Source: Auanema rhodensis
Taxonomy: Eukaryota > Nematoda > Chromadorea > Rhabditida > Rhabditidae
DNA length: 64,000 nucleotides
Reading direction: 5' to 3'
Assembly: GCA_964057225.1 (NCBI GenBank)
Contig: OZ059895.1
Coordinates: 15,590,001 to 15,654,000, forward strand
Shown here: piece after piece, positions 33,703 to 46,800 of the stretch
Numbering within the stretch: position 1 is the first letter of the stretch
How the letters are laid out: each line of letters begins with the position of its first letter
The notes under the pieces: model-generated
Told to the model about the DNA's origin: nothing
The model's input: only the letters and a program-made list of their open reading frames with translations
Databases searched by the model: none
Made by a program: the position numbers and the translations under genes

Positions 33703-34718
33703 ATTTCGTTTCTTTTCTTTCTATCCTGAAACAATCAATATGCTATGGTAATTGAATTTTAACATTTCAAACATCTTATTTACTTCAGTTGGAATCACAG
33801 TAATAGAAGCTCTGATCAACTATTTGCAGTTATTTGTATTCTTTTGGTGATCTTAGATTAATTTATGGTTTCAAAAAATGTGTATATATATCTGGTTATT
33901 GATTTATGTGAGGAATAGATCAAAGCGTTCGAGGCATTCATGACTGTCTGATAAGAGTAGAGGCCAAGTCTGTTCATTATATACAGCTTTCATGCTCTTG
34001 AACTTTATTTCTATTAAGCTCGTGTGCTAGGTATCTCGAACTTTACAACCTATTCTCTCTCATTAATTTTATTATTTTCAACAATTTTCTTATTTCTTTA
34101 TTGCATATTCCCATACGTGATTATATACTTCCTTTTCATTATTCTCATTTTTCCAAAAAAAAAGTTTAAAAAATAAAAATATATATTGGTTTTGGTAGTT
34201 TTGAATTACTATTATCATAAGCAAAGAGCTTAAAACAGTAGTCATAGGATTATATTTAAAGCTGATTCTGTTGAAAATTCTATGATAAAGTGCTTCTAGA
34301 GGTATGGAGAGGCTTCAAAAATTGCCGTCCTGTTATCAAATACGGATGTGCTATCATCGATAGAGCATACAATAGACGATTGCTTGCCATCTTAGTCAGA
34401 GGTTTAGCGAACAAATCAATAAAAGAATATAATTTGGTTGCATAACAGAGAGATCATCAGAAAAGTAATATTATATATTATCATTGGAAAATAATATGTT
34501 CATATTCTCTTGTTTTCTCTCCTTTCATATTATTATTGTTTTTCTCTTTTTCTCTGCTCCTCTTTCTTCCTCCCTTCATCACATTTACTCTTATTCTCTC
34601 TCTCTATCTCTATCTCTCTTTCTCTATTTTTCTTTTTCTTCTTTCGTTCTTTCTTTCATTCTTTCCTTCTTTGATTTCATCACAAATTATGAATTACTTA
34701 CCTAATTTGGTTTTAGTG
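33703..34718. other. Divergent intergenic region
   Basis: About 1 kb between the 92-aa membrane protein gene (minus) and the CHP gene (plus). It has a CT-rich stretch near 34550-34665 immediately upstream of the CHP start. Open frames over this CT-rich stretch are low complexity (Phe/Ser/Leu). It should contain promoters for both genes; none was identified. Confidence 0.5.
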
Positions 34719-37700
34719 ATGGGCCAGACCAATTCACAGTTACCAGAACATGAGCTGGACCAACTCAGCATCGAAAGCGGACGTAAGTTCTATCACTCGA
34801 TTCTTGTCTTTCTTCCAATTATATATTTAAAATCTGAAACTTGTATGTTAAAATAGATATTTTTCAAGAAATAATACTAATAAGAATTTAAAAATACAAT
34901 TAAAATTGCTGGTAAACATAAGAGATATTGAAAATTTGGTTCTAGTGCAAAGGATGATTTCGAAGAATTTTAATTTGTCTTTCTGCATCAAACAGTCGTG
35001 CAAAATTTGAAAAAAAAAAGAGAAAAAGAAGAAGAAGAAGAAGACGAATTATTCTTTCTTGTTAGCTCAGGTAGTAAATGAAGCTGAGAAGATGATGAAA
35101 AAGATCGAGAATGAGAGTCATAAATACATTAAGTCATCATGCTAATCTGTCAGAATATGTGACAACTTGCCTCCATCTTTACCCATTTCCAATAATCAAA
35201 AGTTCCTTAGGTGCTTAGGAAGTAAATTTTTAATAATATTCTGAGGAAAAGTGCTATATATTGCGTTGTATGAATGATGAGAGATTTCTGTGATTTTTAA
35301 TGTTTTCTTGTTATTTGCTTTCTTATTATTTTTGATTGCGGGGGGAAAAAGGAGTAAAAAATAGTTTACTACTTGGCTGAAGAAAGCATGTCACACGTTG
35401 TATAAGCATGTGCCTATTTCTTATTTGGGGCTTGAATTCTACAACTATCAGTACAGCTGTCAATTTCCATTTATGGCTCATAAAACTCATCCAAATATAT
35501 TAGAAGATAAAATAGATGAAGCTATTCATTCTAATATAAATAACTATTTTTACATTTAATGTGAACGAGTTATATATCATGTGCTATTTAGGTTGAGAAA
35601 GCTTCTCGTTCATTCGTTAGGTGAGTAGACCAGAGCACCAATGATATAAAGACACAAAAAAGAGAGGAATGAGGAAGTGATAATGAGTAAGAGGGAGTGC
35701 GGAAAATTTAAAAGGTTTACGGATGGGAATGATAGATGGAGATGTGAGAGACGGAGAGTTAAATGAATGCAACAGGTCTGCGCTACTTCACTGCTAGAGA
35801 ATGTGCTCTGATTTCACGTGTGGTGTATGCTATGCTCGTTCACGCCTCACGTGAAATACGTGATTGAATTTCATGTGAATAATACAGTATACCTGTAATC
35901 GTGGATGGTGTATGTGTGTGTGTGTGTGTATGCTGGTAAAAGATAGAGCATGAATGAGAGAATAGAGAGAAATATTGAAGGAAAAGTAAGTTTTTTATAT
36001 AAAACATATGATTCTTCTTATGAGAAAGTTAAAGGGGAAAGGAAAATGAGAGACAATGAAAGAGCAAAAAAGAGCAAAAATGAGAATGAAAGACAAAGAA
36101 AAGAAGCTGAAATGTAGTCATAACACATTAGGGAATACTTCATATTTCTTGCAATTTATGGAACTTTATCATTTTTGAATAATCAAAAAGTTGTAGCATA
36201 TAGCAAAGCTTAGCTGAAACCGAGGAAGAGAAGTTAAATTAGATCCCAATTAAGCATGATTGTTTAATATATTTATATAACAAATAATAACAAAAATATA
36301 AAAAGCTATTTACGGCAAAAATTATCTTTTCTTCTTTCTTTTTTTTCTTTTTTTGACAAAAAAAATGAAATAATGGAAAACTATGGGAAAATATTTCAGT
36401 TTCACGATCAGGAATTCTAACTCTGTATCAACGATTCTCTCATCTGGCTACTCATTTAGATAAAACATCCAATGAAGCTTTTCTAACGAAACATGATTTT
36501 ATGGTTAGTTCATTATGAAAACCTAACTTTTCTTCTAAACTTTTTTTTTTCAGAGTATCTCTGAATTACAACAAAATCCATTAGGAAACAGAATTATCGA
36601 TGCTTTTTTCGCTGATGCTGAGTATGTTTCTCTATAAAAAAACTTTGAATATATAGGAAGAAGTGAAAAAGAAAAAGGAAAAGAAAGAGAAAGTAGAATA
36701 TTCGGATACATTTTTGATTTTTTTTTTTGAATTACTGAATATACATGTATGTATGTAGATTTGAAGTCAAGACAACGCTAATTCTTGTTGAAATTTTTGG
36801 GTGAAAGTTGTGTCCGTATTTTCATTATCTCACGAAGTTAGATAACAAATAATTGAGATTGATTCGAAGAATAGCAAATGAAATTATGGAAAGGTGAGTA
36901 GTAAGTGAGAAGATGTGAAATAAATTTGAAAATTAGTGAACATAGATATCAATAGCTAATGAACAAGATGATGCTACAAGATGTGCCAACTGTTATTTTC
37001 CTTTCGTCTCTGAATACAACCTGCTCTTGTTGCTGCTGACTCAACAACTCTTTTGACTTGAAAGACTGACTAGGAAATTTACGAAATGTCATTTAAAACT
37101 TGAACTTTTACTTCAGCAAATCAGCTTCAATTTAGATTTAAATGAGTTGGAAAAGATTTTGGGGGGAGGGGAAGAGAAGCTGTCATGTCTTAAACATGGT
37201 CGTATGCTTTATCTCAAGGACAATATCTAGCAACTTTTTGGGTTGTAGAAGGAAGAATGATTTTTTAAAAATTCCACTTACTTATTTGACCACTTTTTAA
37301 ACAATGTATTCGTTCAGGCGTAACATATCTCTTATAGTCATAGTACAGAGTGAAAAAGTTTTTGGAAGTTATGCCGGATAAAAGATTGAAAACACATGAA
37401 AATAGAAAAAAAAAGTAGATGTTAAGCCTAAAGCTTTCATTCAGAATTTGAAAAATGTGAATTGCGAGAGTTCTTTAATATAGTTGAATCCTCTAGTTAG
37501 TATCCGCTTTGAAAGTGATTCCACTACGTCATACTTAGAACTTTAATGGAAGGAAAATTCACTAGTTGCACTGAAAATTTGTAAAAAAAATGGAAAAAAA
37601 ATAAAACAAAGCTAATTGCAGAGTTGGAGAGCGTCGTAAGCTTTATTTCCGCGATTTTGTCAAGGTTTTGAGCCATTTCCGCCCAATAAACAAGAACAAG

Positions 37701-38258
37701 CCGCATCCATGGAATAGCCGTGAAGCCAAACTGCGATGTAGGATAAGCCAGTTTGATTTAAAGTTATTTCTTTTATGCTTTTTCAGTTGCATTTACCATG
37801 TATGACTTGGATAAGAGTGGAACTATTACAAGGCATGAATTCCGTGAGATTTTACAAGTAAGTTTTCATAAGAGGATTATCATCCTTAATATCTTTTGTA
37901 TAAATATTATTATTTGTTTAAATTCTAAGTATTGATATGTATAGATGATGATTGGTAATAATGTTCCGGCTGAGCAAGTTGACTCCATTGCAGCCAGAAC
38001 TATGCGTGAAGCTGATCGTGATGGCGACGGCTGCATCACCTTTGCCGAGTTTTGTAGTGTAAGTTGTTATAAGAAGTTACGAACTAGCGAGAAGATATGG
38101 CGAGATATCGAAAGATATCAAGAGATTTTCGGCTTGTTTATGCTGTGTTATGCCTGATCTGGAGCCAAATTTGAGAATAGCGGTGATAAATTACACAATT
38201 TCAGGCTATGGACAAGACTGATATCGAACAGAAGATGTCATTCCGCTTCCTCACATAA
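34719..38258 (+). CDS. pbo-1: Calcineurin B homologous protein (CHP, PBO-1 type)
   Basis: Seven exons (34719-34782, 36400-36503, 36554-36621, 37622-37737, 37787-37857, 37945-38058, 38205-38258) give 196 residues; human CHP1 is 195. The N-terminus MGQTNSQ is a good N-myristoylation signal. Landmarks shared with CHP1 are NPLGNRIIDAFF, FRDFVKVLSHFRPI, EF-hand YDLDKSGTITRHEF, VDSIAARTMREADRDGDGCITFAEF and a terminal MDKTDIEQKMSFRFL. CHP proteins bind and activate Na+/H+ exchangers; C. elegans PBO-1 has this role in the gut. The two C-terminal EF hands look calcium-competent, while the N-terminal ones are degenerate, as in the family. The first intron is 1.6 kb, large for this window. Calcineurin B itself is excluded by the CHP-specific C-terminus. 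Confidence 0.9.
34783..36399 (+). other. Long first intron of the CHP gene
   Basis: This 1.6-kb intron is purine-rich on the plus strand. It contains a GAA run near 35027-35046, two CACGTG sites (35815-35820 and 35848-35853) embedded in an imperfect palindrome, and a GT tract at about 35914-35928. Long introns in nematodes often carry enhancers; no coding sequence was seen. Confidence 0.5.
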
Positions 38259-38786
38259 CTCACTCTGCTCTGATCGCATCCGCAAGTATTTGACATTTTT
38301 GAGAAATGAAAGAAAGAAAAAACAAACATTATTATGTGTTTTGATGTATATATATACATTTCCAATGAATAAATATTATATATTTTCTTTTAAAGTTAGT
38401 GCAGACCGATAAGTTCAACATTAATGATATTGTTGATGTAATGCTGGGCCTAGGTCTAACCCATTGTTACATGCCTGCCTGTTCAGCGTTGAAGTTCAAA
38501 TGAATGAATGAACTACACCAAGCGAGAACGAAGAGAAATAAGAGTATTACGTGACTGCTACCACATTTCACATCATTCAGCCATTGAAGACGTGAAAAAT
38601 ACAACAAAAGTCTGATTGCCAATTGTAATTGTGTGAAAGTCATGTTCACCGGAGTTTTCGCTTTATAGGACAGATAGCATTTTTGTCATCACGGTTTATA
38701 TTTTGATGTATATAAATTGACTTTATTATCAATATTTCTGTATATTCTATCGTTTCTTGTTCTAATTTCTATTTTGAATCTTTAGA
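38259..38786. other. Spacer between CHP and nit-1
   Basis: 3' UTR of the CHP gene with AATAAA at 38368-38373, then sequence with no gene. The AG acceptor of nit-1 lies 1 bp before its ATG. Confidence 0.5.
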
Positions 38787-40117
38787 ATGCCTTCTAAAGT
38801 TAGCAAAATCGCTATCGTTCAGGCAGGAACTATTCTATTCGATACTCCTGCTACACTCAAGAAGTTGGAGGAATATGCAACTGAGGCCAAGGAAAATAAT
38901 GCTGATTTAGTCCTCTTCCCAGGTATATATTACGTTTTTCGCTCAAATCTCATCACTTTTGTTGTTTTCCTGTTGTTAGAAGGATTTGTTGGCGGATATC
39001 CGAAGCTATCGGATTTTGGAGTTGTCTTGGGAACTAGAACGAATGAAGGAAGAGAAGAATACGCAAAGTACATATAGTAATCGTACTTCAATTGATATAT
39101 CACTCGAATTTAGATATTATGATTCAGCTATTGAAGAGAATGGCTCTGAATGTCAATTCATTGAAAGTCTAGCCATTTCTCTTAATATGCACATCGTTAC
39201 GGGTGTTATTGAGAAGTGCTCATCATCACTCTTCTGCTCGGTAGAACTTGCGCATATCATATCCTATTCATTCTTTCTTTGAAGGTATTCTTCTTTGGTC
39301 CCGGGGGATATCTTGGAAAACATCAGAAACTTCTTCCAACAGCTATGGAAAGAAGTATCTGGGCTAACGGTGATGCTAACACCATGAAGGTTCAATTGAA
39401 ATATTTATTATTAATACAAGATTTTTCAGGTTTTCGACACTAAGCTTGGCAAAATCGGGGCTGCTATTTGTTGGGAAAGCTATATGCCATTGTACCGTTT
39501 CTATCTATATAGTCAAGGTATCATGCAAACACTCATTGTTCTCAAGTTTCAAGCTGTTTTGCAGAAATTGAGATTTACTTGGCGCCAACTGTTGACGATC
39601 GCGATGTTTGGCTATCAACTATGAGAACTGTTGCTTTGGAAGGAAGGTAATAACGGATTGATAGAAACCTTGACTTTAATTTCCGTTATTTTCGTTTATA
39701 GATGCTATGTAGTATCCGCTTGTCAGTTTTTGAAAGGCTCAGATTTTCCGGAAGATCACAAGATTCGACAAACTCATGGCGATGAAAAGGTAAAAACATG
39801 TTAATTCTATGGATACATCTAAACACATCTTCACAGATTCTCATAAGAGGCGGTTCCTGTGCAGTAGATCCACTAGGAAATGTTCTAGTAGAGCCAGACT
39901 TTACTAAGGCTATGGTTAGGTAAAGCGTGCACTTTCCATCAGATTTCTATATTTCTAATCTTTCAGATATGTTGATGTGGACTTGTCCGCCAATGTTAAG
40001 GGCAAATTTGATTTGGATACTGTCGGCCATTACAATAGACCTGATGTGTTCCAATTACATGTAACAAAGCAATCATCAAAGCTTAAAAATGGAATAATTG
40101 AAAATAATCAAAATTGA
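38787..40117 (+). CDS. nit-1: Nitrilase-superfamily hydrolase (NIT-1 type)
   Basis: Multi-exon gene of about 310 residues starting [15 protein letters not shown]. The nitrilase catalytic triad is in place: Glu46 ([14 protein letters not shown]), Lys132 (HQKLLPT) and Cys166 ([12 protein letters not shown]). [14 protein letters not shown] and [17 protein letters not shown] are also typical of the plant/fungal-type nitrilase branch that includes C. elegans NIT-1. The reaction expected is nitrile hydrolysis to a carboxylic acid and ammonia, or related amide chemistry; the substrate is unknown. The C-terminus ([13 protein letters not shown]) is lineage-specific. It is the first of four close plus-strand genes. 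Confidence 0.93.
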
Positions 40118-40531
40118 ATGTATAGAACTGTCACATGATAAATAAATATTATTTTATACTGGTTTAAACAACCTTTTTTTAAATGCAAATCAAGTGTTTG
40201 ATAGTCATAATAAAGATCTTTCAATTTTAATCTTTATTAATTAATTGTTATTAATTAAATTCATTTATTTCAAGCCTATTAGGTATTCTTGAAACTTTTT
40301 AAAATAAAAATCGCGTACGTGATAGTGCGTAATGAGTCTTATTTTCCGAATACTGACTATATTGAGCAGTTGCATTTATTTCAAATTTTAAAAATATTGT
40401 TTTTCTTAGTATTTTCTTTTTTCCCACAACAATTATTTATTAAATGTTTACATTTATTTTTTTGCTGTTTCTCATTAAATTCTATTCAAAAAAAGATAGG
40501 AATGATACTTATATTTTGGTATTTTTAGAAA

Positions 40532-40972
40532 ATGCGGTTGAGCAGATTAGTTTGTGCTCTTTCACCTAAGTTTTTACCTTCAAGGGAGAGAATAATATTT
40601 AAATCCAAAAAAGAAGCTTTTAAAGATTTTTCGAAAGTAACAGGAGCTAATATACTATGGCAAGTAGGGCTTGCGGTTCTCCTATAGTAAGTGAATTCAA
40701 TCATCATCCTTCATTATATTTTCTGTTTTAGTGAATTTGGATTCCCTACCGCGGATATAATGTATGATTTCAAGAAAGTTATATCACCAGATTTTAATTT
40801 ATATTGTAAATACGGAGAGCTTGCAGAATACAGAATCGATTTTGAGAATAAGCTTCGATCGGTGCAAAGGTTTGTGGCGTCTTCGGTGAATTTTCATGAT
40901 AAAACTGAATTTATTCAGGGAAGAACAACGATACAGAGAAAAAGGAGCAGAAGAAAAGTCCCCAGAAGCTAG
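40532..40972 (+). CDS. 131-aa basic protein, unidentified
   Basis: Two exons (40532-40686, 40732-40972) encode 131 residues. The N-terminus is basic with few acidic residues (MRLSRLVCALSPKFLPSR), resembling a mitochondrial targeting sequence. A moderately hydrophobic segment follows (ILWQVGLAVLLYEFGFP), then a mixed-charge middle (ISPDFNLYCKYGELAEYRID) and a very basic end (RKRSRRKVPRS). An acceptor (TTTTTAG) precedes the ATG by 4 bp. It lies 414 bp after nit-1 and 226 bp before the zinc-finger gene, so it may be in an operon. No family was recognised; the mitochondrial location is a guess from composition. Confidence 0.6.
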
Positions 40973-41198
40973 ATTTGGAGGACTTATTTAATTTTGTTAC
41001 ATTTAAATTTAATATTATTAGGAATTTTTCTTGAAATAGTTAGTTTACATTAGGTCAGTACTGAAACGGGTAATTAATGAAGATTTCTTTTTTAACTTTA
41101 CTTGATTCTATTTTTTATGACGATATCATCGTTTAAATTCTTTTAATTATTTCAAATTACTTTTTAATAGCATATTTTAAACAGGGGGACCTCGCAAT

Positions 41199-42630
41199 AT
41201 GGAAAAAACAAAGTAAGCTTTTTCACGTTTCTGCGTTATTGAAGTTGTATTGCTTTTTAGAAAAAAGTTTTACAATGATCGTGTGGATCCCTCTCAAGTT
41301 AAAATTTTGATGTGTTTTCATTGCGGTGAACAATTCACATCAAATGCCAATTATCAAAGGCATATAATATATGAACATCAAGCAATATCCTTATGTTACC
41401 AGATTTATCACAACGAAGTTGTGTTCGAAGTACGTTTTTACGCATCTGTTTAATATCTATATTCAAATATTTCAAGAAAAATGCAAAAAAACGAATAGCA
41501 AAGGAATCAAAAAAGAATAGAGAGCTGAAATCTCGTGAAGTCAGGCCAGAAGGAATATCTCAAAGGAGGGCTACTGATTCCAAATTAGGTATTTTGTTAA
41601 TTAATTAACTCCATCATTCTTGCTGCCTTTTCTTAGAAAATTACAAAAAATCTCATGAATACATAAAGGAAAGAGCTGAAGCTAGGAGAAATGCTAGGCG
41701 TGAATATGATAGGAATAGAAGACAAGAAAAAGCTATGATAGCACGGTAAGATTACATTATTTGGATTCCTGTTTTACGAATTTGTTTCAGTGCAATGGAA
41801 AAACGGGCTGCTATGGCTAATGAACTTGAGCCTGCTCATAAAAGGATGAAGGTAATTTTTCAAGTTCCTCCCTCATCCATATCCGAAAGTCATTTTTATT
41901 TTGAGAACAACCGCGTAAGCATCCAAATAACGTTAAAATAACATATTCACGTGGAATGTTCACGTAACTAAGAAGAAAAAATAATTTGCTTATTAATAGC
42001 TTTATTCATGTTTTTTTCTATGTTCAGCCAACTCAAGAAGATTTAATAGAAGTTAAAAACTACGTATCTGAACCATGCAATGATCGATGTCGTCTATGTG
42101 AAGCATCGTTCATGGAAAGAAGTGGTGAAAGTCTAGTAGACCATTGTATGCTTCATTTGAATTCGAAGTTTTATCTTTTGTTTGTGTTTTTAGATGTAAA
42201 AGTTCATAGATCAGCTATTAAAGCTATGAATGTTCATTTGTATAAAGATAAAAACTTCCTAAAAACCAGGGTAAGCTTCATTATTTAACGTTCCAGTTAT
42301 AATTTCTCAAATTCAGAATTCGCCTCCGGGAAATGTTTGTATGATATGTAATCTGAAAGTCATTGAAACATCAACAGAGTAAGGATTTGAATAAGAGATA
42401 TGACTTAATTTTCTTGTTTCAGATATTTCCATCATCTGACTCAAAATCATTTGGACATGTTGATCGAGAAAATGAGCAAGCAGACCGAAGTAGATAATAT
42501 GGTGATCGAGCTTGAAATGGCTTTAAGGTTAGTAATTATAGTAATATGTTTAATATATTTTATTCGAAACTTTAGCAACGGGACACTCCAATCCGTAAAA
42601 ATCCTGATTAAAGTTCTCAAACAAATATAA
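41199..42630 (+). CDS. C2H2-like zinc-finger protein
   Basis: Nine exons (41199-41212, 41261-41429, 41477-41588, 41637-41745, 41791-41851, 42028-42270, 42317-42378, 42423-42527, 42576-42630) give 309 residues in an unbroken frame. A first finger reads CFHCGEQFTSNANYQRH followed by YEH. A long basic helical region follows (ERAEARRNARREYDRNRRQ). Two more Cys pairs, CRLCEASF with DHCMLH and CMICNLKV with FHHLTQNH, look like atypical C2H2 fingers. Nucleic-acid binding is likely but not shown. A stretch at about 42165-42195 (FYLLFVFL) is hydrophobic and lies in what could have been a very short intron; the alternative splice leads to a stop, so the read-through model is preferred. The fingers do not match a family I can name. 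Confidence 0.7.
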
Positions 42631-42805
42631 TATGCGACACATTGATTTTAATTTATTTGTAGATAATAATTGTTGTTTGTTGATATTTAAATATGTAAAG
42701 TACTGTATCATAATCTTTATTAATTGAGTATTTTTCTAATGTACAATACTTTTTGTTAATAAACCTACCTCATATTATATGCCAAATATTGTTTTTTTAC
42801 AGAAA

Positions 42806-43426
42806 ATGAACTTCAACTTACCAAACTTTTCAGTCATCATTTCAGAAGATGAGGTTGTAAATTTTCTGTTTCAAGTATCTTCGGAATGGCAAATACATAA
42901 CAGAATTATACATTGGAATAGACCTCATAGACTCAGAAAGTTTCAATCATGCCTTCTTTCTTTGTTTTAATTCTTTTGGATTTAGTGCTCCAATGGTTCC
43001 CGAGGATTTTTTATATGACCCGATTAGATTACAAAGAATATTTTTTTACTATGGAAGTCAGTATGCTATGAAAACGGCGTGTGAAACAGCTTTTGATCCC
43101 AGTTATCGTAAAAATTTGGATTGTTTGATAGTATTAATCATTTATTACTTAGTTTTTTGGTCAGGTTACAAGTTTTAGGTTGAATACCCTGATATAACAC
43201 ACAAAGGAGCTTTAGCAGTATTGTTAGGGGTTCTATGTCAATTTAGCAAAAACGAAAGAAAAGCTTTAGTAATTATGAAAGAGGTAAGAATTGTTCTACA
43301 GCATAGTCCGCAACTGAAAACACGGTTCTTCAGAAACAATATGTAAATTTGATCTCCATGTATACAACTAACATTTTTGAGCTGAAGGGTGATAATTTAA
43401 TACGGTTATCATGTGATGTCGCTTGA
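42806..43426 (+). CDS. 158-aa unidentified protein
   Basis: Four exons (42806-42939, 42986-43130, 43179-43283, 43334-43426) encode 158 residues with consistent phases. It reads MNFNLPNFSVIISEDE, a Trp/His-rich segment (WQIHNRIIHWNRPHRLR), VPEDFLYDPIRLQRIFFYYG, and a helical C-terminal half (GALAVLLGVLCQFSKNERK, then LIRLSCDVA). It may be a small helical-repeat protein, but no family was recognised. An acceptor (TTTACAG) lies 3 bp before the ATG and the preceding gene ends 175 bp upstream, so it is probably the last gene of a polycistronic unit starting at nit-1. Confidence 0.6.
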
Positions 43427-43834
43427 AACTAATATCAAAAAATCAATGTTTTATAAAATATTTATTGAATTTTTGTTTTTCTTTCAAATATGAAATAAGG
43501 CGCTTTTGCCGTTATACTCGCATGCACATATAAAACTTTAGTAAGGCAGTTTCTGCCTATGAAATAAGTGAACTTGATTTGAGTGATATAGCACAAAATG
43601 CACATAAAAGGTAAAACAACTCTGAGTACAAAATAAAAATAATATTAAATTCACCCTTTTTTGTCAATATACACAGCTAGATAATCTATAAAGAGCACCT
43701 GTGCAGAAAGCTTTGGAGGATTTGAGCAAGAGGTGCGTTTGGTCTCTGTCATTATAATATGTGTCATGGATGAATAGCATTAATAACAATTATAAAAACA
43801 ATAATAAAAGGCCTAACTGAAGCTTCTAACGGTT
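43427..43834. other. Convergent 3' spacer
   Basis: AT-rich sequence between the end of the plus-strand gene and the end of the integrin gene. No gene was seen. Confidence 0.5.
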
Positions 43835-46800
43835 TTACATTTCCGATTGAGCCCATTGTTCTCGTTCGTGTCTTAGTTCAGCTCTTTGCAGAGAGGGCTC
43901 GCCTACACGTTTTCGTTTGAAGAAGCCACATTTCCATAAGCAGAGTGTGAATAAAAGGAAGATGAAAAGCCCAGCGGCTACTGAAGCTAAGATAACCCAA
44001 AGTGGTATGGGTCGAGAGTCGCCTGAAATAGTTTAATATGAGTATACGATTTTCAAATAATACAAATACCGATTGATGGTCGATCAGGATAGGCTACTGT
44101 TTTAGCATAAGCCATATTATTTGATGGGTCATCTTCAATTCCTTGAGTACTATCTAATACAATTCTTCCCGATGATATTACTTCAACATACTCCACATCG
44201 TAATAATCCTAAAACAATTATCAAATTCATGAACGGAAATTGACGATGAGCTTACATCAACGAATGAAGAATTCCATAAGCGAGCTCGGAAATCAATCAC
44301 TGGGGCGGAATTAGCATCAATGAAGTCGAAATGACATACTACACTAAAGCATTTGGCAGTCTTATCCGCACAACTCTGCAATTTCAAATTAAAAGAATTA
44401 TTCAAGAACTTCCATTTTCAAAAGCGCTTTCACGCCATAAGCCGTCTTATATGCTAATGAACCGTTATACACTAGCGCGGGCTTACGTGAAAAGCATGCC
44501 ATTTTAAGAAATTAAACAAAGAAAAGCGGTTGTATCCAAAAAAACATAACGTATGTTTTCATTGATTAACAACAATTTTTTCAGTGAACTCACAATCGTC
44601 ACAACATTAATGTTGTATCCATTTTCAAGACGTTCCTTTGGTTGAATTCGATCCCGACTGAAACCAGCACGGGCTAGTGTTTTCTCCACAACGGATTCAG
44701 TATCTCTCTGAGAAATTTATAATTGATTTGGACTCAAGTTACGCAGGTACGAACCTTCATTCGTTTTTCTTGTTTATCTCGAACTGTTTCTTGGGTGGTA
44801 TATTTCGTATTGAGTTTTATATCAATTGGATTGATGTATTCGAGTTTTCTTTCCACGGAACATCTAGTAAAAGATATATTGCAAGGTTAAGCAATGTAAG
44901 CAATACCTTCTGATATCCAAAGAACCATCAGTATTATGAATAGTAACTGTTGGAACATCTAGTAAATATAATGCCCATTTCCCCTTTGTTCGACCAGATT
45001 CGATTTGATATGGCCATTCAAATTCTGCACGAACATTACGAACAGTCCATGGACCCAAGTTATGAACGGTATAGTTATGGCGAACCATAACTCCGATATC
45101 TTCTTCGAGTTCCATAGGACCACTGCTATGTTCTCCATAACGGATAAGAGAAGGCTCACTAATACCAATCATTTCAAGCTCAGCTTTCTTGATGATTTGA
45201 ACTTCGGTAGTCCATTCATTATCCTCTGCAATTGTTATATAGTTGCATAGATTCAGAATAGGTATTACCAATATTAGTTTCCTGGGAGGTAGAGTTTACT
45301 ACGGCTTTGAATATTAACGGCCTTCCGATACCTTCAGTACGACCACGAACGAGTTTGAACCGGATATCGAAATTAAGCTAAATTGAAAATTAGTTTCGAG
45401 GATTATGTGAGAAATCAATTACCTTAGCATTTCCATCCATTGGGTTGCCAAGGTGTACAACTAGATAATTCTTTCCTACTGTTTCGTAAGTAAGCTTTTT
45501 CGATCCTATAACAACAAGATTAAGCTCATTCTCTCATATTTACGATTTCATACCAACGACAGTAGGCAATTCCAATTCCTCGGAATCAAAAAGAAGATAT
45601 AGGCCAGCTTGATAAGCTTTTTCCGCTTTGTTTTCAACTTTCACAGAAATGTCAAGATGATCCTTATTTCCAACATTCATGACGTATCCTTTCTCGGTTC
45701 TAGAAATATTTTACATAAATATTTTTTTTCACAACAAAAATCAAAGACTGTGATGAAGATGAGAATAAAAATGAACTCACTTAGGAATTCCCGCAAATAC
45801 GGCTTGCAATGAAAGATCAGTTTTACAAACATGGTCATCACCACAACGAGTATTGAATGGAACCTAAAGAATGTATGAATTAAGAGAGTATGACAAGAAT
45901 ATATGTGCCTCGAATTCATAACTTGCTCCATACTTATTGAGCATTGGATACTGTCTCAAATCAGTTAATGGTCTACCTTCAATAGCTTGAGGAGGAGTAC
46001 GCTCATTCTATAAAAGCATTATTATTGCATCAGATATTAAGCTTAAAAAGCCTACCATGATACGAACAGTAAATCGGAATTTCAAAGGATTAATCCAATC
46101 TTTAGAAACGTCATTATCCTGAAAAGCTGATGATAAGATAAGATAAATATATTTTTTTCTGGCAATGCAATAACAAAAAGCTTAATTAACGTTTTGCGCT
46201 ACAAATTAAACACAACTCATAACCCACTTTATGGTGGCGTATTTTGTGGCTTTGCTATAAGAGGTTAAAACTTATGTATTTGGAAAGAAAAGTGGAAGAT
46301 AGTATAAAAGAATCTTACCGGAATGTAAATCACTTGTCTATACTGTCTCTTCTTGTTATGTGCTCCTTGACCACATGGCCAACTCATATTGACTGAGTGA
46401 TTTCCTTCTATCAATGATCTCGTTCCAACACCTTTGGAAGCTGGTACAACCTGAAAATTCTCATGCTCAAAAGAGTCAGAATGCACGAATATACCTCCAA
46501 ATTGCACGTGAAAACATTTGATGAAAAATCAACCAAATCTGCTCCACGAGTGCTTTCAGAGTCGACAAAGATTTCCAAATTCAACGGAAAGCAGGTTTTC
46601 GAGCCACGGGGACAACTGGATCCTTTCTCAATATCTACGTACTTGGTGTCGGTTTTATGACTAGCAACAATAGAAATGACTGGACGAGACCTTGAAAAAT
46701 AGTGTCTATCTTTGAATGATATATACTCTACGTACCTCAAGATAGTAATAGAGTTCTGAAGAACAGAACCAACTACCAAATCGGGATATCCGTTACTATC

